A DNA stretch of 64,000 bases, taken from Streptomyces endophytica. GTDB taxonomy: Bacteria > Actinomycetota > Actinomycetes > Streptomycetales > Streptomycetaceae. The stretch's first letter is position 1; each line of letters opens with the position of its first letter. The stretch lies in NCBI RefSeq assembly GCF_026153355.1, contig NZ_CP110636.1, positions 372,001 through 436,000 on the forward strand. The letters are read 5' to 3'. The notes under the pieces are model-generated. The model saw nothing but the letters and a program-made list of their open reading frames with translations. It made no database searches and was not told the origin of the DNA. Made by a program: the position numbers and the translations under genes. Shown here in pieces: positions 8,129-17,476 of the stretch.

Positions 8129-9817
8129 TCAGAGGAAGTACAGGCGCGAGAGCGAGACGGTGTCGGCCGGCTCGGAGCGCATCGGGTCGCCGTCGAGGGT
8201 GACCAGTCCGCTGCGCGCGTCGACCTGGACCTGTCCGACCCGGGAGTTGTGGACGAGGCTGCCCGGGCCGATGCCGCGGGTACCGCGGACCGCGACCCGG
8301 CGGCGGCGGGTGGGCATCTTGTCGTTGCCCTGGTCTACCGCGGCGCCCGCGACGAAGGCGACGGAGATCTCCGCGGGCGTCGCGCCGTGCGCCCCGAACT
8401 GCGGGCCCAGCACGAGGGGTTCGCAGGTGTCGGTGGCGGCGTTGGGGTCGCCGGTGACGCCGTAGGCCGGGAAGCCGGACTTCAGCACCAGCTGCGGCTT
8501 GGCGCCGAAGAACTGCGGCGTCCAGAGCACGATGTCGGCCATCTTGCCGACCTCGATCGACCCGATCTCGTGCGAGAGGCCGTGGGCGATGGCGGGGTTG
8601 ATGGTGAGCTTGGCGATGTAGCGCAGCACGCGGGCGTTGTCGTCGTGCGGGCCGTCGCCCTCGATCGGCCCGAGCTCGGCCTTCATCTTGCCGGCCATCG
8701 CGAAGGTGCGGCGTACGGTCTCGCCGGCCCGGCCCATGCCCTGGGCGTCGGAGGAGGTGATGCCGATCGCGCCGAGGTCGTGCAGGACGTCCTCCGCGCC
8801 CATGGTCCCGGCGCGGATGCGGTCGCGGGCCATCGCGGCGTCGCCGGGCAGGTCGGTCTTCAGGTCGTGGACCGAGACGATCATGCCGTAGTGCTCGGCG
8901 ACCGCGTCCCGCCCGAAGGGGAGGGTGGGGTTGGTCGAGGAGCCGATGACGTTGGGGACGCCGGCCATCTTCAGGACGTTGGGGACGTGCCCGCCGCCGC
9001 AGCCCTCGATGTGGAAGGCGTGGATGGTGCGGCCGTCCAGGACGCGCAGGGTGTCCTCGACGGTGAGGCATTCGTTCAGGCCGTCGCTGTGCAGCGCGAC
9101 CTGGACGTCGTGGTCCTCGGCTACCCGCAGCGCGGTGTCCAGGGCGCGGGCGTGCGCGCCCATGTCCTCGTGCACCTTGAAGCCGCAGGCGCCGCCCTCG
9201 GCGAGCGCCTCGACGAGCGGGGCGTCGCCGGAGGAGGAACCGCGGCCGAGGAAGCCGATGTTGACCGGCCAGGCGTCGAAGGCGTTGAACGCATGGCCCA
9301 GCGCCCAGGGGGAGTTGACGCCGACGCCCCACACGGGGCCGAATTCCTGGCCGATGATCGTGGTCACACCGGAGGCCAGCGAGGCCTCCATGACGCGCGG
9401 CGAGAGCAGGTGGACGTGGGTGTCCACGGCGCCGGCGGTGGCGATCATGCCCTCGCCGGAGACGATCGAGGTGCCGGTGCCGACGACGACGTCGACGCCG
9501 TCGAGGGTGTCGGGGTTGCCGGCCCGGCCGATGGCGTGGATGCGGCCCTCGCGGATGCCGATGGACACCTTGCGGATGCCCTGGACCGCGTCGATGACCA
9601 GGACGTTGCTGATCACCACGTCGCAGGTCTCGCGGACCGCGGCGGCCTTGAGCAGCAGCCCGTCCCTGGCGGTCTTGCCGAAGCCGGCCAGGAACTCGTC
9701 ACCGGGCTTCTGGGCGTCCGACTCGACCCGGACGACCAGGCCCGAGTCGCCGAGGACGACCCGGTCGCCGGCGCGCGGGCCGTGCACCGACGCGTACTCG
9801 TGGGGATCGATGCTCAT
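8129..9817 (-). CDS. ureC: Urease subunit alpha homologue (divergent UreC)
   Basis: 562 aa, the normal UreC length. Metal-binding and catalytic landmarks are recognisable: THVHLLSP, the carbamylated-Lys region GACGFKVHEDMG, VALHSDGLNE, HAFHIEGCGGGHVPN and ITSSDAQGMGRAGE. The mobile flap differs from typical ureases: the usual C-H-H triplet before LDP is V-H-D here, so the flap Cys is lost while one His remains. Start ATG 9817 overlaps the ureAB stop (ATGA), showing translational coupling. No ureE, ureF, ureG or ureD lies nearby, so nickel insertion must be supplied from elsewhere or the enzyme may act on another ureido substrate. From memory this corresponds to the second, non-canonical urease locus of streptomycetes. 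Confidence 0.85.
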   Translation of the reverse strand: MSIDPHEYASVHGPRAGDRVVLGDSGLVVRVESDAQKPGDEFLAGFGKTARDGLLLKAAAVRETCDVVISNVLVIDAVQGIRKVSIGIREGRIHAIGRAGNPDTLDGVDVVVGTGTSIVSGEGMIATAGAVDTHVHLLSPRVMEASLASGVTTIIGQEFGPVWGVGVNSPWALGHAFNAFDAWPVNIGFLGRGSSSGDAPLVEALAEGGACGFKVHEDMGAHARALDTALRVAEDHDVQVALHSDGLNECLTVEDTLRVLDGRTIHAFHIEGCGGGHVPNVLKMAGVPNVIGSSTNPTLPFGRDAVAEHYGMIVSVHDLKTDLPGDAAMARDRIRAGTMGAEDVLHDLGAIGITSSDAQGMGRAGETVRRTFAMAGKMKAELGPIEGDGPHDDNARVLRYIAKLTINPAIAHGLSHEIGSIEVGKMADIVLWTPQFFGAKPQLVLKSGFPAYGVTGDPNAATDTCEPLVLGPQFGAHGATPAEISVAFVAGAAVDQGNDKMPTRRRRVAVRGTRGIGPGSLVHNSRVGQVQVDARSGLVTLDGDPMRSEPADTVSLSRLYFL

Positions 9818-10517
9818 GCCTGCTCCTCCGCTCCCAGGTAGCCGCAGGCGGCGGCCCGCCGCAGCGCTTCTTCCTTCGCGCCCGGTGCGTCCAGCGGGCC
9901 GTCCACGAGACCGGCGAAGCCGATCGCGATCCGGTCGCCGCCGATCGGCACCAGACCGACCTCCGAGGCGCCGCCGGGGTCGAACCGGACCGACGAGCCG
10001 GCCGGCACGCACAGCCGCATGCCGTAGCCGGCCGCGCGGTCGAACTCCAGCCGGGGTTGGCCTCGAAGAAGTGGAAGTGGGACGTGACGCTGATCGGCAC
10101 CTCCGCGGTGTTGCGCACGGTCAGCACCACCGCGGGCGCCGGCTCCGGGTCGGCCGGGCCGGGGAGCACGGCGCCGGGCGCCGGGGCCGCGGTACCGTCG
10201 CGCTCCCCCGCCGCGGCGCCGATCGGGTCGGTGACCACCGCGAGCCGGGAGCCGTCGTCGAAGACGGCCTCCACGTGCACCTCGGTGACCACGTCGGCCA
10301 CGCCCGGCAGGACGTCGTCCGGACCGAGCACGCTGCGTGCCGCCTCGATGGCTTGAGCGAGGCGGCGCCCGTCCCGCGCCGCCTCGCAGACTGTGTCCGC
10401 GATCAACGCGGTCGCCTCGGGCACATTCAGCTTCAGTCCGCGGGCCCGGCGCGTCCGCGCCAGCTCGGCTGCGCCGAACAGCAGCAGCCGGTCGCGTTCC
10501 GTCGGGGTCAACCGCAT
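9814..10517 (-). CDS. ureAB: Fused urease gamma-beta subunit (UreAB), frameshifted as read
   Basis: The first ~100 codons are UreA-like (MRLTPTERDRLLLFGAAELA; LNVPEATALIADTV). After a Pro/Ala-rich linker comes UreB (VRNTAEVPISVTSHFHFFEANP). At the four-G run 10053-10056 (plus strand) the frame breaks; one extra base restores NPRLEFDRAAGYGMRL and continues into VRFDPGGASEVGLVPIGGDR to the stop at 9814. The corrected product is about 234 aa. GammaBeta fusions are known in actinobacteria and Helicobacter (UreA). ATG 10517 is preferred to GTG 10526 because GGAAGG precedes it at good spacing. First gene of the ureAB-ureC-aguA-tetR series; divergent from the NCS1 permease. Confidence 0.82.
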
Positions 10518-10538
10518 CCGTCCCACCTTCCAGCTCGA

Positions 10539-10653
10539 TTAGAGCATCACTCTAACCATGAAAGTAGTCAACACGAAAGCATTGACCTATGGCATGGGGA
10601 TGAGTCACATTGAGCGCTGTTCTAAATAAGCGGTGAATAGAGCACCGCTCTAA
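10539..10653. promoter_or_regulatory. Three 17-bp operator-like palindromes in the divergent ureAB/permease promoter region
   Basis: TTAGAGCATCACTCTAA (10539-10555) and ATAGAGCACCGCTCTAA (10637-10653) share the pattern TAGAGC-N-[CT]-C-[AG]-CTCTAA. ATTGAGCGCTGTTCTAA (10609-10625) is a weaker third copy. Such 17-mers with 6-bp arms are typical TetR-family operators. Candidate plus-strand -35 TTGACC lies at 10582-10587 between them. The region separates divergent nitrogen genes and a TetR gene is in the adjoining operon, so local regulation is likely. Confidence 0.7.
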
Positions 10654-10773
10654 ATGATCTCGCGGCGCATCCGCAGCGCGAGTCCTCGCTCACTCCGAGC
10701 ACTGTCCACATGACGGAGCACTGCACGCAGAGCACTGCTCACACACTGCTGTCCGGCCTCTCAGGGGAGCCTC

Positions 10774-12243
10774 ATGCCGATCGAACAACACGGAGTCGAC
10801 ACCATCCCGGACGAGGAGCGCACCAGCGGTCCCCGAGATCTCATCTCGATCCTCCTCGGATCGAACCTCGCCCTCGGCGTGGTGATCTTCGGCTGGCTCC
10901 CGGTCTCGTTCGGCCTCGGCTTCTGGGGGTCGGTCAGCTCGCTGGCCGCCGGCACCCTGGTCGGCGCCGTGCTGACCGCACCGCTCGCCCTGGTCTCGCT
11001 GCGCAGCGCGACCAACCTCTCGACCAGCAGCGGCGCCCACTTCGGCGTGCGCGGCCGGCTGATCGGCTCGGTCATCGGCCTGCTGCTCTCGCTCGGCTAC
11101 ACCGCGCTCACCCTGTGGGTGGGCGGCGACGCCATGGTCGGCTGTCTGCACCGCCTGCTGGGCCTGCCGACCGGCGGCGCCTCGTACGCCGTCGTCTACG
11201 CCGTCCTGGCGGGCTGTACCGCCGTGGGCGCGGTCTACGGCTACAAGGTCCTGCTGCGGATGAGCAAGGTGCTCTCCATCGGCCTGACGATCCTGCTCGT
11301 GGTCGGCGTCTTCGCCTACGCGCACCACTTCACCACCGGCCCGGTGCACGGCGTCCCGTACGCGCTGGGCGGCTACTGGCAGACCTGGCTGCTCTCCGCG
11401 GTCTCCGCCGGGCTGAGCGGCCCGATCGCCTTCATCACCCTGCTCGGCGACTACAGCCGCTACATCTCGCCGCGCCGCCACTCCTCGAAGAAGGTGTTCG
11501 CCGCCACCTACCTCGGCCTGGTGATCGGCCTGCTGGTGCCGCAGCTGTTCGGTACCTTCAGCGCGCTGGCGGTCGGCGCGGGCGACGACTACGCGGGCCC
11601 GCTGGTGGCCGGCGCCCCGGCCTGGTACCTGGTCTTCCTGCTGCTCAACGCCTCCGCCGGCTCGGTGGGCAACTCCGGTCTGATGCTCTACAGCATGGGA
11701 CTCGACCTCGACGCGATCCTGCCCCGGGCGACCCGCACCCAGGCCACGTACGTGGTCGCGGGCGTCTCGACCGCGCTGGTCTACGCCGGCCACTTCCTGT
11801 GGGCCGCACAGGACGCCATGACGTCCTTCGTGCTGCTGATGACCGCGATCGGCACGCCCTGGGCGGTCATCACGGTCATGGGCTTCGCGCGCTGCCGCGG
11901 CAACTACGACTCGGATTCGCTGCAGGTCTACAACCGGGGCACCCGCGGCGGCGTGTACTGGTACAAGGCCGGCTGGAACGTCCAGGCCACCGTCGCCTGG
12001 GCACTGGGCTCGGCCGTCGGCCTGCTGGGCGTGGACACGCCGTTCTACCAGGGCCCGCTGCTGGCCCACACCGGCGGCATCGACATCAGCTTCCTGCTGG
12101 CCGCGGCCGTCGCCGGGCTCGCCTACCTGCTGCTCACCGCCCGCCGGCCGCGCCCGGTCCCCGCGCTGCGGACCGTCGCCACTCCCCCGCCGGGCACCGC
12201 ACCGGAGGCCCCCGCGCCGGAGGCCCCCGCGGAGGTCGGCTGA
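10774..12243 (+). CDS. NCS1-family purine/cytosine-type permease
   Basis: 489 aa with about 12 membrane segments. The segment ISILLGSNLALGVVIFGWLP, the repeated small-residue helices and LLGDYSRYISP match the nucleobase:cation symporter-1 family (cytosine, purine, allantoin, hydantoin transporters). The C-terminal ~30 residues are a Pro/Ala-rich cytoplasmic tail (PPPGTAPEAPAPEAPAEVG). It is divergent from ureAB with three shared operator-like palindromes between, so it probably imports the compound processed by the urease-like/agmatine deiminase operon; the substrate itself is not readable. A perfect 30-bp hairpin follows. Confidence 0.87.
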   Translation: MPIEQHGVDTIPDEERTSGPRDLISILLGSNLALGVVIFGWLPVSFGLGFWGSVSSLAAGTLVGAVLTAPLALVSLRSATNLSTSSGAHFGVRGRLIGSVIGLLLSLGYTALTLWVGGDAMVGCLHRLLGLPTGGASYAVVYAVLAGCTAVGAVYGYKVLLRMSKVLSIGLTILLVVGVFAYAHHFTTGPVHGVPYALGGYWQTWLLSAVSAGLSGPIAFITLLGDYSRYISPRRHSSKKVFAATYLGLVIGLLVPQLFGTFSALAVGAGDDYAGPLVAGAPAWYLVFLLLNASAGSVGNSGLMLYSMGLDLDAILPRATRTQATYVVAGVSTALVYAGHFLWAAQDAMTSFVLLMTAIGTPWAVITVMGFARCRGNYDSDSLQVYNRGTRGGVYWYKAGWNVQATVAWALGSAVGLLGVDTPFYQGPLLAHTGGIDISFLLAAAVAGLAYLLLTARRPRPVPALRTVATPPPGTAPEAPAPEAPAEVG

Positions 12244-12245
12244 CC

Positions 12246-12310
12246 CCGCCCGGTACGACCGAGGCCGCCCCCGACGCACCGTCGGGGGCGGCCTCGGTCG
12301 TACCGGGCGG
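12246..12310. terminator. Bidirectional terminator, perfect 30-bp stem
   Basis: The 30 bases at 12246-12275 are the exact reverse complement of 12281-12310, with the five-base loop GCACC. It lies between the convergent ends of the permease (stop 12243) and ilvE (stop 12342) and can serve both. Confidence 0.9.
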
Positions 12311-12341
12311 GCGCCGGCCGTTGCCGGTCCCGCCGCCGGGG

Positions 12342-13430
12342 TCAGCCCAGGGGGTGCATCCAGCCGTGGGTGTCCTCGGCGATGCCGCGCTGGATGTCCA
12401 GCAGCATCTCGCGCAGCTTCAGCGTGACCTTGCCGGGCTCGCCGTCGGACTGGGTCCACTCGGCGCCGTCGCGTTTGACCGTGCCGACCGGGGTGATCAC
12501 CGCGGCCGTACCGCAGGCGAAGACCTCGGTGAGGGTTCCGTTCGCGGTGTCGGCCTGCCACTGGTCGATGGAGACCCGGCTCTCCTCCGCCTCGAAGCCC
12601 AGGTCGCGGGCGACGGACAGCAGCGAGTCACGGGTGATGCCGGCGAGCAGCGAGCCGGTGAGCGTCGGGGTGACGATCTTGTCTCCGTACACGAAGTACA
12701 GGTTCATCCCGCCGAGTTCCTCGACCCACTTGTGCTCCACCGCGTCGAGGTAGGCGACCTGGTCGCAGCCGTGCACCGCGGCCTCGGCCTGGGCCAGCAG
12801 CGACGCGGCGTAGTTGCCGCCGGTCTTGGCGTCGCCCACGCCGCCGGGCACCGCGCGCACCCGGTCCTCGGAGAGCCAGATGGAGACCGGCTTGACGCCA
12901 CCGGGGAAGTAGGCGCCGGCCGGCGAGGCGATGACCACGAAGAGGTACTCGTTGGCCGGCTTCACGCCCAGCCCGACCTCCGTCGCGATCATGAACGGGC
13001 GCAGGTAGAGCGACTCCTCGCCGCCGTGCGCCGGCACCCAGTCCTTGTCCTGCTGGACCAGCAGGTCACAGGCCTCGATGAAGGTCTCGACCGGCAGCTC
13101 CGGCATCGCCAGCCGGCGCGCCGACGCCTGGAAACGGCGGGCGTTGGCGTCCGGGCGGAAGGACGCGACGGAGCCGTCGGGCTGGCGGTACGCCTTGAGG
13201 CCCTCGAAGATCTCCTGCGCGTAGTGCAGGACGTTGGTCGCCGGGTCGAGGGAGAGCGGCCCGTACGGCACGAGCTGTCCGTCGTGCCAACCGCGGCCCT
13301 CGGTCCACTTGATCGTCACCATGTGGTCGGTGAAGTGGCGCCCGAAGCCCGGGGCGGCCAGGATCTTCTCCCGCTCCGCGTCGGACAGCGGGTGCGAGGA
13401 GGGCTTGAGCTCGATCGTGGGCGTCGTCAT
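12342..13430 (-). CDS. ilvE: Branched-chain amino acid aminotransferase
   Basis: 362 aa, fold-type IV PLP aminotransferase. The PLP-binding Lys lies in [13 protein letters not shown], and [38 protein letters not shown] and [14 protein letters not shown] are typical BCAT blocks. It catalyses the last step of Ile, Leu and Val synthesis and the first of their breakdown, using 2-oxoglutarate/glutamate. ATG 13430 has GAAGGAC upstream. It lies downstream of leuB on the same strand but a strong hairpin (13676-13711) separates them, so it probably has its own promoter in the 245 nt before the start. I saw no leader peptide there. Confidence 0.95.
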   Translation of the reverse strand: MTTPTIELKPSSHPLSDAEREKILAAPGFGRHFTDHMVTIKWTEGRGWHDGQLVPYGPLSLDPATNVLHYAQEIFEGLKAYRQPDGSVASFRPDANARRFQASARRLAMPELPVETFIEACDLLVQQDKDWVPAHGGEESLYLRPFMIATEVGLGVKPANEYLFVVIASPAGAYFPGGVKPVSIWLSEDRVRAVPGGVGDAKTGGNYAASLLAQAEAAVHGCDQVAYLDAVEHKWVEELGGMNLYFVYGDKIVTPTLTGSLLAGITRDSLLSVARDLGFEAEESRVSIDQWQADTANGTLTEVFACGTAAVITPVGTVKRDGAEWTQSDGEPGKVTLKLREMLLDIQRGIAEDTHGWMHPLG

Positions 13431-13675
13431 GTATGCATGTCCTTCACTGCGTGGTCCGCGCCGGGCGGTTGGCGGTGGCCGCGTACGGCGGGATCTTGGC
13501 GTACCGGTCGTTACTGGGACGTCCGAGTTTCCCCGCGGACGGCGGCCCCTCTTCCGATTATCGCTCGGGGGTGTCCGCCGCCGTACCCGCGTCTGCGGTC
13601 TCCGGGTCCGATGGTCGCATCCCGCCCGGCGTTAGCACAGGGTCGACCGGCGGGCGGCCGGCGGCCGGGAATGCG

Positions 13676-13711
13676 GACAGCGCCGGAACCCCGTGGGGGC
13701 CCGGCGCTGTC
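13676..13711 (-). terminator. Terminator after leuB
   Basis: GACAGCGCCGG pairs with CCGGCGCTGTC (11 bp) around a loop that itself contains CCCC/GGGG pairs. It sits 28-63 nt past the leuB stop. The rest of the 13431-13738 gap shows no ORF I can support and should hold the ilvE promoter. Confidence 0.78.
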
Positions 13712-13738
13712 GGTGGGTTGCTGCGTGCGCTGCGGGCC

Positions 13739-14779
13739 TCAGCCCGCTACGCGTGCGGCGAGCGCGTCGCCGATCTCGTCCGTGCTGCGGGCGGTGCCGT
13801 CCCGGGCCTCCAGGTCGGTCGCGACGGCCGTCTCGATGCGGGCGGCCTCGGCCTCGTAGCCGAGGTGGCGCAGCAGCAGCGCGACGGAGAGGATCGTGGC
13901 GGTCGGGTCGGCCTTGCCGGTGCCGGCGATGTCCGGCGCCGAGCCGTGCACCGGCTCGAACATCGACGGGAACTCACCGGTCGGGTTGATGTTGCCGGAG
14001 GCCGCCAGGCCGATGCCGCCGGTGACGGCCGCGGCGAGGTCGGTGAGAATGTCGCCGAAGAGGTTGTCGGTGACGATCACGTCGAACCGCTCGGGCTGGG
14101 TGACGAAGAAGATCGTCGCCGCGTCGACGTGCAGGTAGTCGGTGGTGACCTCGGGGTACTCCTGGCCGACCTTGTCGAAGATGTTCTTCCACATGTGGCC
14201 GGCGTAGACCAGCACGTTGTTCTTGTGGACCAGCGTCAGCTTCTTGCGGGGGCGGGCGTTGGCCCGCTCGAACGCGTCCCGGACCACCCGCTCGACACCG
14301 TAGGCGGTGTTCACGCTGACCTCGGTGGCGACCTCGGCGGGGGTGCCGGTGCGCAGGCTGCCGCCGTTGCCGGTGTACGGGCCCTCGGTGCCCTCGCGGA
14401 CGACGACGAAGTCGATGTCCGGGCGGCCGGCCAGCGGCGTGCTCGTGTTCGGGAAGAGCTTCGACGGGCGCAGGTTGACGAAGTGGTCGAAGGCGAAGCG
14501 GAGCTTGAGCAGCAGCCCGCGCTCCAGCACGCCGGAGGGGACGGACGGGTCGCCGATCGCGCCGAGCAGGATCGCGTCGTGCTGCTTGAGCGACTCCAGC
14601 TCCGCGTCCGGCAGGGTCTCGCCGGTGGCGTGCCAGCGCCTGGCCCCGAGGTCGTACTCCTTGGTTTCCAGCTTGACGTCCTGCGGCAGGACGGCGGTCA
14701 GGACCTTGAGGCCCTGGGCCACGACTTCCTGGCCGATGCCGTCACCGGGGATCACTGCGAGGCGAATGCTGCGAGACAT
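13739..14779 (-). CDS. leuB: 3-isopropylmalate dehydrogenase
   Basis: 346 aa, the normal size. [27 protein letters not shown] opens the NAD-dependent isocitrate/isopropylmalate dehydrogenase fold. [26 protein letters not shown] is the substrate loop characteristic of actinobacterial Leu[32 protein letters not shown] is the Mg/isopropylmalate site. It oxidises and decarboxylates 3-isopropylmalate to the leucine 2-oxoacid. Divergent from the decayed phosphoesterase gene. Upstream of ilvE but with a terminator between. Confidence 0.95.
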   Translation of the reverse strand: MSRSIRLAVIPGDGIGQEVVAQGLKVLTAVLPQDVKLETKEYDLGARRWHATGETLPDAELESLKQHDAILLGAIGDPSVPSGVLERGLLLKLRFAFDHFVNLRPSKLFPNTSTPLAGRPDIDFVVVREGTEGPYTGNGGSLRTGTPAEVATEVSVNTAYGVERVVRDAFERANARPRKKLTLVHKNNVLVYAGHMWKNIFDKVGQEYPEVTTDYLHVDAATIFFVTQPERFDVIVTDNLFGDILTDLAAAVTGGIGLAASGNINPTGEFPSMFEPVHGSAPDIAGTGKADPTATILSVALLLRHLGYEAEAARIETAVATDLEARDGTARSTDEIGDALAARVAG

Positions 14780-14909
14780 GTTTGGACCCTACTCTTCGTC
14801 CCATTGATTGACACGTAACGTCCGCCATGCGGACACGCGGGGAAGTCGGTCAGCTGTCGTTCATCCGGACGACCCGTAACAGTCGGATCATGCTGCCGAA
14901 TTCGGCCAC

Positions 14910-16122
14910 ATGACTGGTACCCCCCGGGCGTCCACGCCCCCGCCCTCGCACACCCCGCGCGTCGGTATACCGGAACAGCTCGCGGCCCGGATGACCATGC
15001 CCGAGCAGCACGACTACCTCCGCACCAAGCTGACCCGCCGGGGGCTGCTGCGCACCTCGGCCGTCACCGCGGGGGCGGTGGCGGTGGCGGGCTCCGGCCT
15101 GCTGGCCGGTTCGGCACAGGCCACCTCCCCCACCCTGCTGGCGTCCTCCGTCGCCGCCAGGTGGGGCTGAAGCCCTGGGACCTGGGCCGCAAGATCGAGG
15201 CCGAGGTGCGGCCGCTGCACACCCCCGCGCTCACCGCCAAGCCGCCGGCCGTCGACCAGTTCGTCTTCACCGCCTTCGGCGACCAGGGCGTCAGCTACCA
15301 CGCGCTGGGGGCACCTCCCAGCGGTAGCAACGACCAGTTGATCCTGGGTCAGAACCCGTCCTTCCACCTGCACGCGGGCGACATCTGCTACGCGGACCCG
15401 GACGGCCAGGGCTCGGACCACGACACCTACGACGCCCGGGTCTGGGACCAGTTCCTCGCGCAGACCACGACATGGAGGCGTGGTACTCGCCCCACGGCTA
15501 CGGCGGCCAGAACGCCCGCTGGTCGCTGCCCGGCAACGGCCCCGACGCCGAGAACGCCCCGGGGGTCTACTCCTTCGCCTACGGCAACGTCGCCGTCGTC
15601 GCCCTCGACGCCAACGACGTCTCCTACGAGATCCCCGCCAACCAGGGCTACACCGAGGGCTCGCACGCCTCCGACGGCGGGGTGCGCGACGCCTGGCTGC
15701 CGCTCTTCGAGAAGCACCAGGTGGACCTGGTCATCAACGGCCACAACCACGTCTACGAGCGGACCGACGCCATCAAGGGCGGCCGGGTCGCGAAGAAGAT
15801 GCCGATCGGCGAGTCCGTCGACGCCGCGCGCGAGGGCATCGTCTACGTGACGGCCGGCGGCGCGGGCAGGTCCCTCTACGACTTCCCGGTGCCCGACAGC
15901 TACGAGGGCCACGTCAAGGACCTCGACCACGTCGACACGTACCACTGGTCGAAGGGCCAGGTGAAGACCAAGGACACCGTGGAGTGGTCCCGGGTCCGCT
16001 ACACCGGCTACTCGTTCCTCGCGGTCGGGGTCACCCCGGGCCACCGCCCGCGGATGACGGTCACCGCCCTCGCCGAATCCGGCGAGTGCATCGACCACTT
16101 CGAGGTGGCCCGCTCCCACTGA
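14910..16122 (+). pseudogene. Decayed Tat-secreted metallophosphoesterase (purple acid phosphatase-like)
   Basis: Three frames in succession carry one recognisable protein. The first, from about 14910 or 14991 to 15170, has MPEQHDYLRTKLTRRGLLRTS, a twin-arginine signal. The second has KPWDLGRKIEAEVRPLHTP, FTAFGDQGVSYHAL, FHLHAGDICYADPDG and TYDARVWDQFLAQ. The third, from 15472, has HDMEAWYSPHGYGG, DLVINGHNHVYERTD and ends at 16122. Metal ligands GD, GD-x-Y, the N-H-D remnant and GHNH are visible. Compared with my recollection of intact homologues, segments are missing after the signal peptide, before FTAFGDQG, and before HDMEAW. A 21-nt in-frame insert (GAPPSGS, near 15307-15330) interrupts YHAL...NDQLIL. 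More than single-base errors is involved, so I call it a pseudogene. The start codon is unclear. Confidence 0.75.
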
Positions 16123-16150
16123 GCGCACCCACCTCGCGTACGCACTCACG

Positions 16151-16177
16151 CAGGGGCGCCCGCACCGGGCGCCCCTG
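16151..16177 (+). terminator. Terminator after the phosphoesterase pseudogene
   Basis: CAGGGGCGCCC / GGGCGCCCCTG forms an 11-bp perfect stem with a five-base loop, 29 nt past the stop at 16122. It could act on both strands, since the 43-codon minus-strand ORF ends at 16280. Confidence 0.8.
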
Positions 16178-16279
16178 TGGTGTCACGAAGGGCAGATCAG
16201 CCGGGCGACGGAGCACCGGAGCCGCCACCAGCAGCGACACGGTACCGATGCCCGGCCCGCGCCATGCACGCGGTGCATC

Positions 16280-16411
16280 TCAGTGTCCGGTGGAGCCGCC
16301 GTTGTCCCGGCGGTCGAGGGCACGCTGGAGGGCGGCCGCGGCGTTCCTGCGGTCGGCGTCGTTGGTCGTACGCGCGGAGTGGCGGGTCCTGCGGACAGCG
16401 GTCTCGGCCAT
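16280..16411 (-). CDS. Small basic protein, 43 aa, unknown function
   Basis: ATG at 16411 with GGAG ten bases upstream; stop at 16280. The product begins MAETAVRRTRHSARTTNDADR and ends RALDRRDNGGSTGH: Arg/Ala-rich, no membrane segment, no Cys. Codon third positions are almost all G or C, and the ribosome binding site is good, which support a real gene despite its size. I do not recognise a domain. The 353 nt between it and the Uma2 gene (16412-16764) holds no further ORF I can support; it contains the 12-bp palindrome ACTCGAACGAGT at 16645-16656 and presumably both promoters. Confidence 0.55.
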   Translation of the reverse strand: MAETAVRRTRHSARTTNDADRRNAAAALQRALDRRDNGGSTGH

Positions 16412-16764
16412 GATTCACGTCTCCAATGCCAAAGCCCCGAGAACGGATGGGATGCGTCGATCCAGAAGCGGGCCGGAAAGGGCGGGGGCTCCGGCGCAAC
16501 AGGGGTCACCTGCGCACACGCACCGGGCCACATCCGCAGTCGCTCGATGGAGCGTTACGTTCGGCTCCTACAAAGCTAGGACAGCCTGGCCGTGATGTCT
16601 GCACAATTACTTGGGCTTCCTACTATCTGAGACGGATTCCGTGTACTCGAACGAGTGATCCCTGCACATACGCAGCTCAGCGGCTGTCTCACGTGCCTAG
16701 CGTCGCGGGTGTCGCTTGTGCCACCAGGCCGAGCCCGCCCACACTTAGGAGGAGGTGCTGCACC

Positions 16765-17415
16765 ATGACCGCGCTCGCACAGGAGGCTCCCGTGACCGCG
16801 ACGCCGGAGGCCACGATGCCCGGCCCCGATCTGGACGAGGTCCTGTGGCAGGCATGGAAAGCCATGGAACTCCCCGAGGGCTTCCACGCCGAGATCATCG
16901 AGGGGTTCATCGAGGTGTCGCCCACCGGTCGCTACTCACACGGGCAGATCGCAAATCTTCTGCGCGATGAACTGGTCGTGTTCCTGTCGGACAGTGAATA
17001 CGCCGCACGCCAGGACATGAACGTGATTCACGGCCGCAAGCTCTGGATCCCCGACGGCTTCGTCGTACCGAAGGACTCCGAGGAGCACGTGACGGACGAC
17101 GGTGTCGGCATCAAGGCTGAGGCCGTGCAGTTGATCATCGAGGTCGTCTCGCCGGGCAACGACGGACTCCAGCGCGACCGCGTCCGCAAGCGCCGCGCCT
17201 ACGCCCGCGCCGGCATTCCCGTCTACGTCCTCATCGACGATTACGACGGCCATGGCACCGTCACCGTGCTCACTTCTCCCTCTCCCGAGGAGGCGGCCTA
17301 CGCCGGTGAGAACCGGGTGCCGTACGGCGCGGAAGCGATCATCCCCGAAGGCCCCGCCAAGGGATTCGTCATCGGTGAGGCGATCACCGGGCCGCCGCGG
17401 AACGCCCGTACCTGA
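16765..17415 (+). CDS. Uma2-family (DUF820) restriction-endonuclease-fold protein
   Basis: 216 aa, preceded by a very strong ribosome binding site (AGGAGGAGGTG). The order EIIEGFIEVSPTGRYSHGQIANLL, then IPDGFVV, then LIIEVVSPGNDGLQRDRVRKRRAYARAGIPVYVLID gives the PD-(D/E)xK-like core E...PD...E-x-V...K/R typical of Uma2 proteins. These are abundant as paralogues in Streptomyces, with poorly known roles; some are predicted nucleases. Nothing adjacent suggests a restriction system. A hairpin at 17426-17459 separates it from convergent rocA. Confidence 0.88.
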   Translation: MTALAQEAPVTATPEATMPGPDLDEVLWQAWKAMELPEGFHAEIIEGFIEVSPTGRYSHGQIANLLRDELVVFLSDSEYAARQDMNVIHGRKLWIPDGFVVPKDSEEHVTDDGVGIKAEAVQLIIEVVSPGNDGLQRDRVRKRRAYARAGIPVYVLIDDYDGHGTVTVLTSPSPEEAAYAGENRVPYGAEAIIPEGPAKGFVIGEAITGPPRNART

Positions 17416-17425
17416 GCCGAAGCCG

Positions 17426-17459
17426 ACGGCCCGGCCCCCGGGACGGGGAGCCGGGCCGT
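17426..17459. terminator. Bidirectional terminator between Uma2 gene and rocA
   Basis: ACGGCCCGGC pairs with GCCGGGCCGT, and inner CCCC/GGGG pairs lengthen the stem. It is placed between two convergent stop codons (17415 and 17477). Confidence 0.85.
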
Positions 17460-17476
17460 GGTCGTACCCGTGGGTG

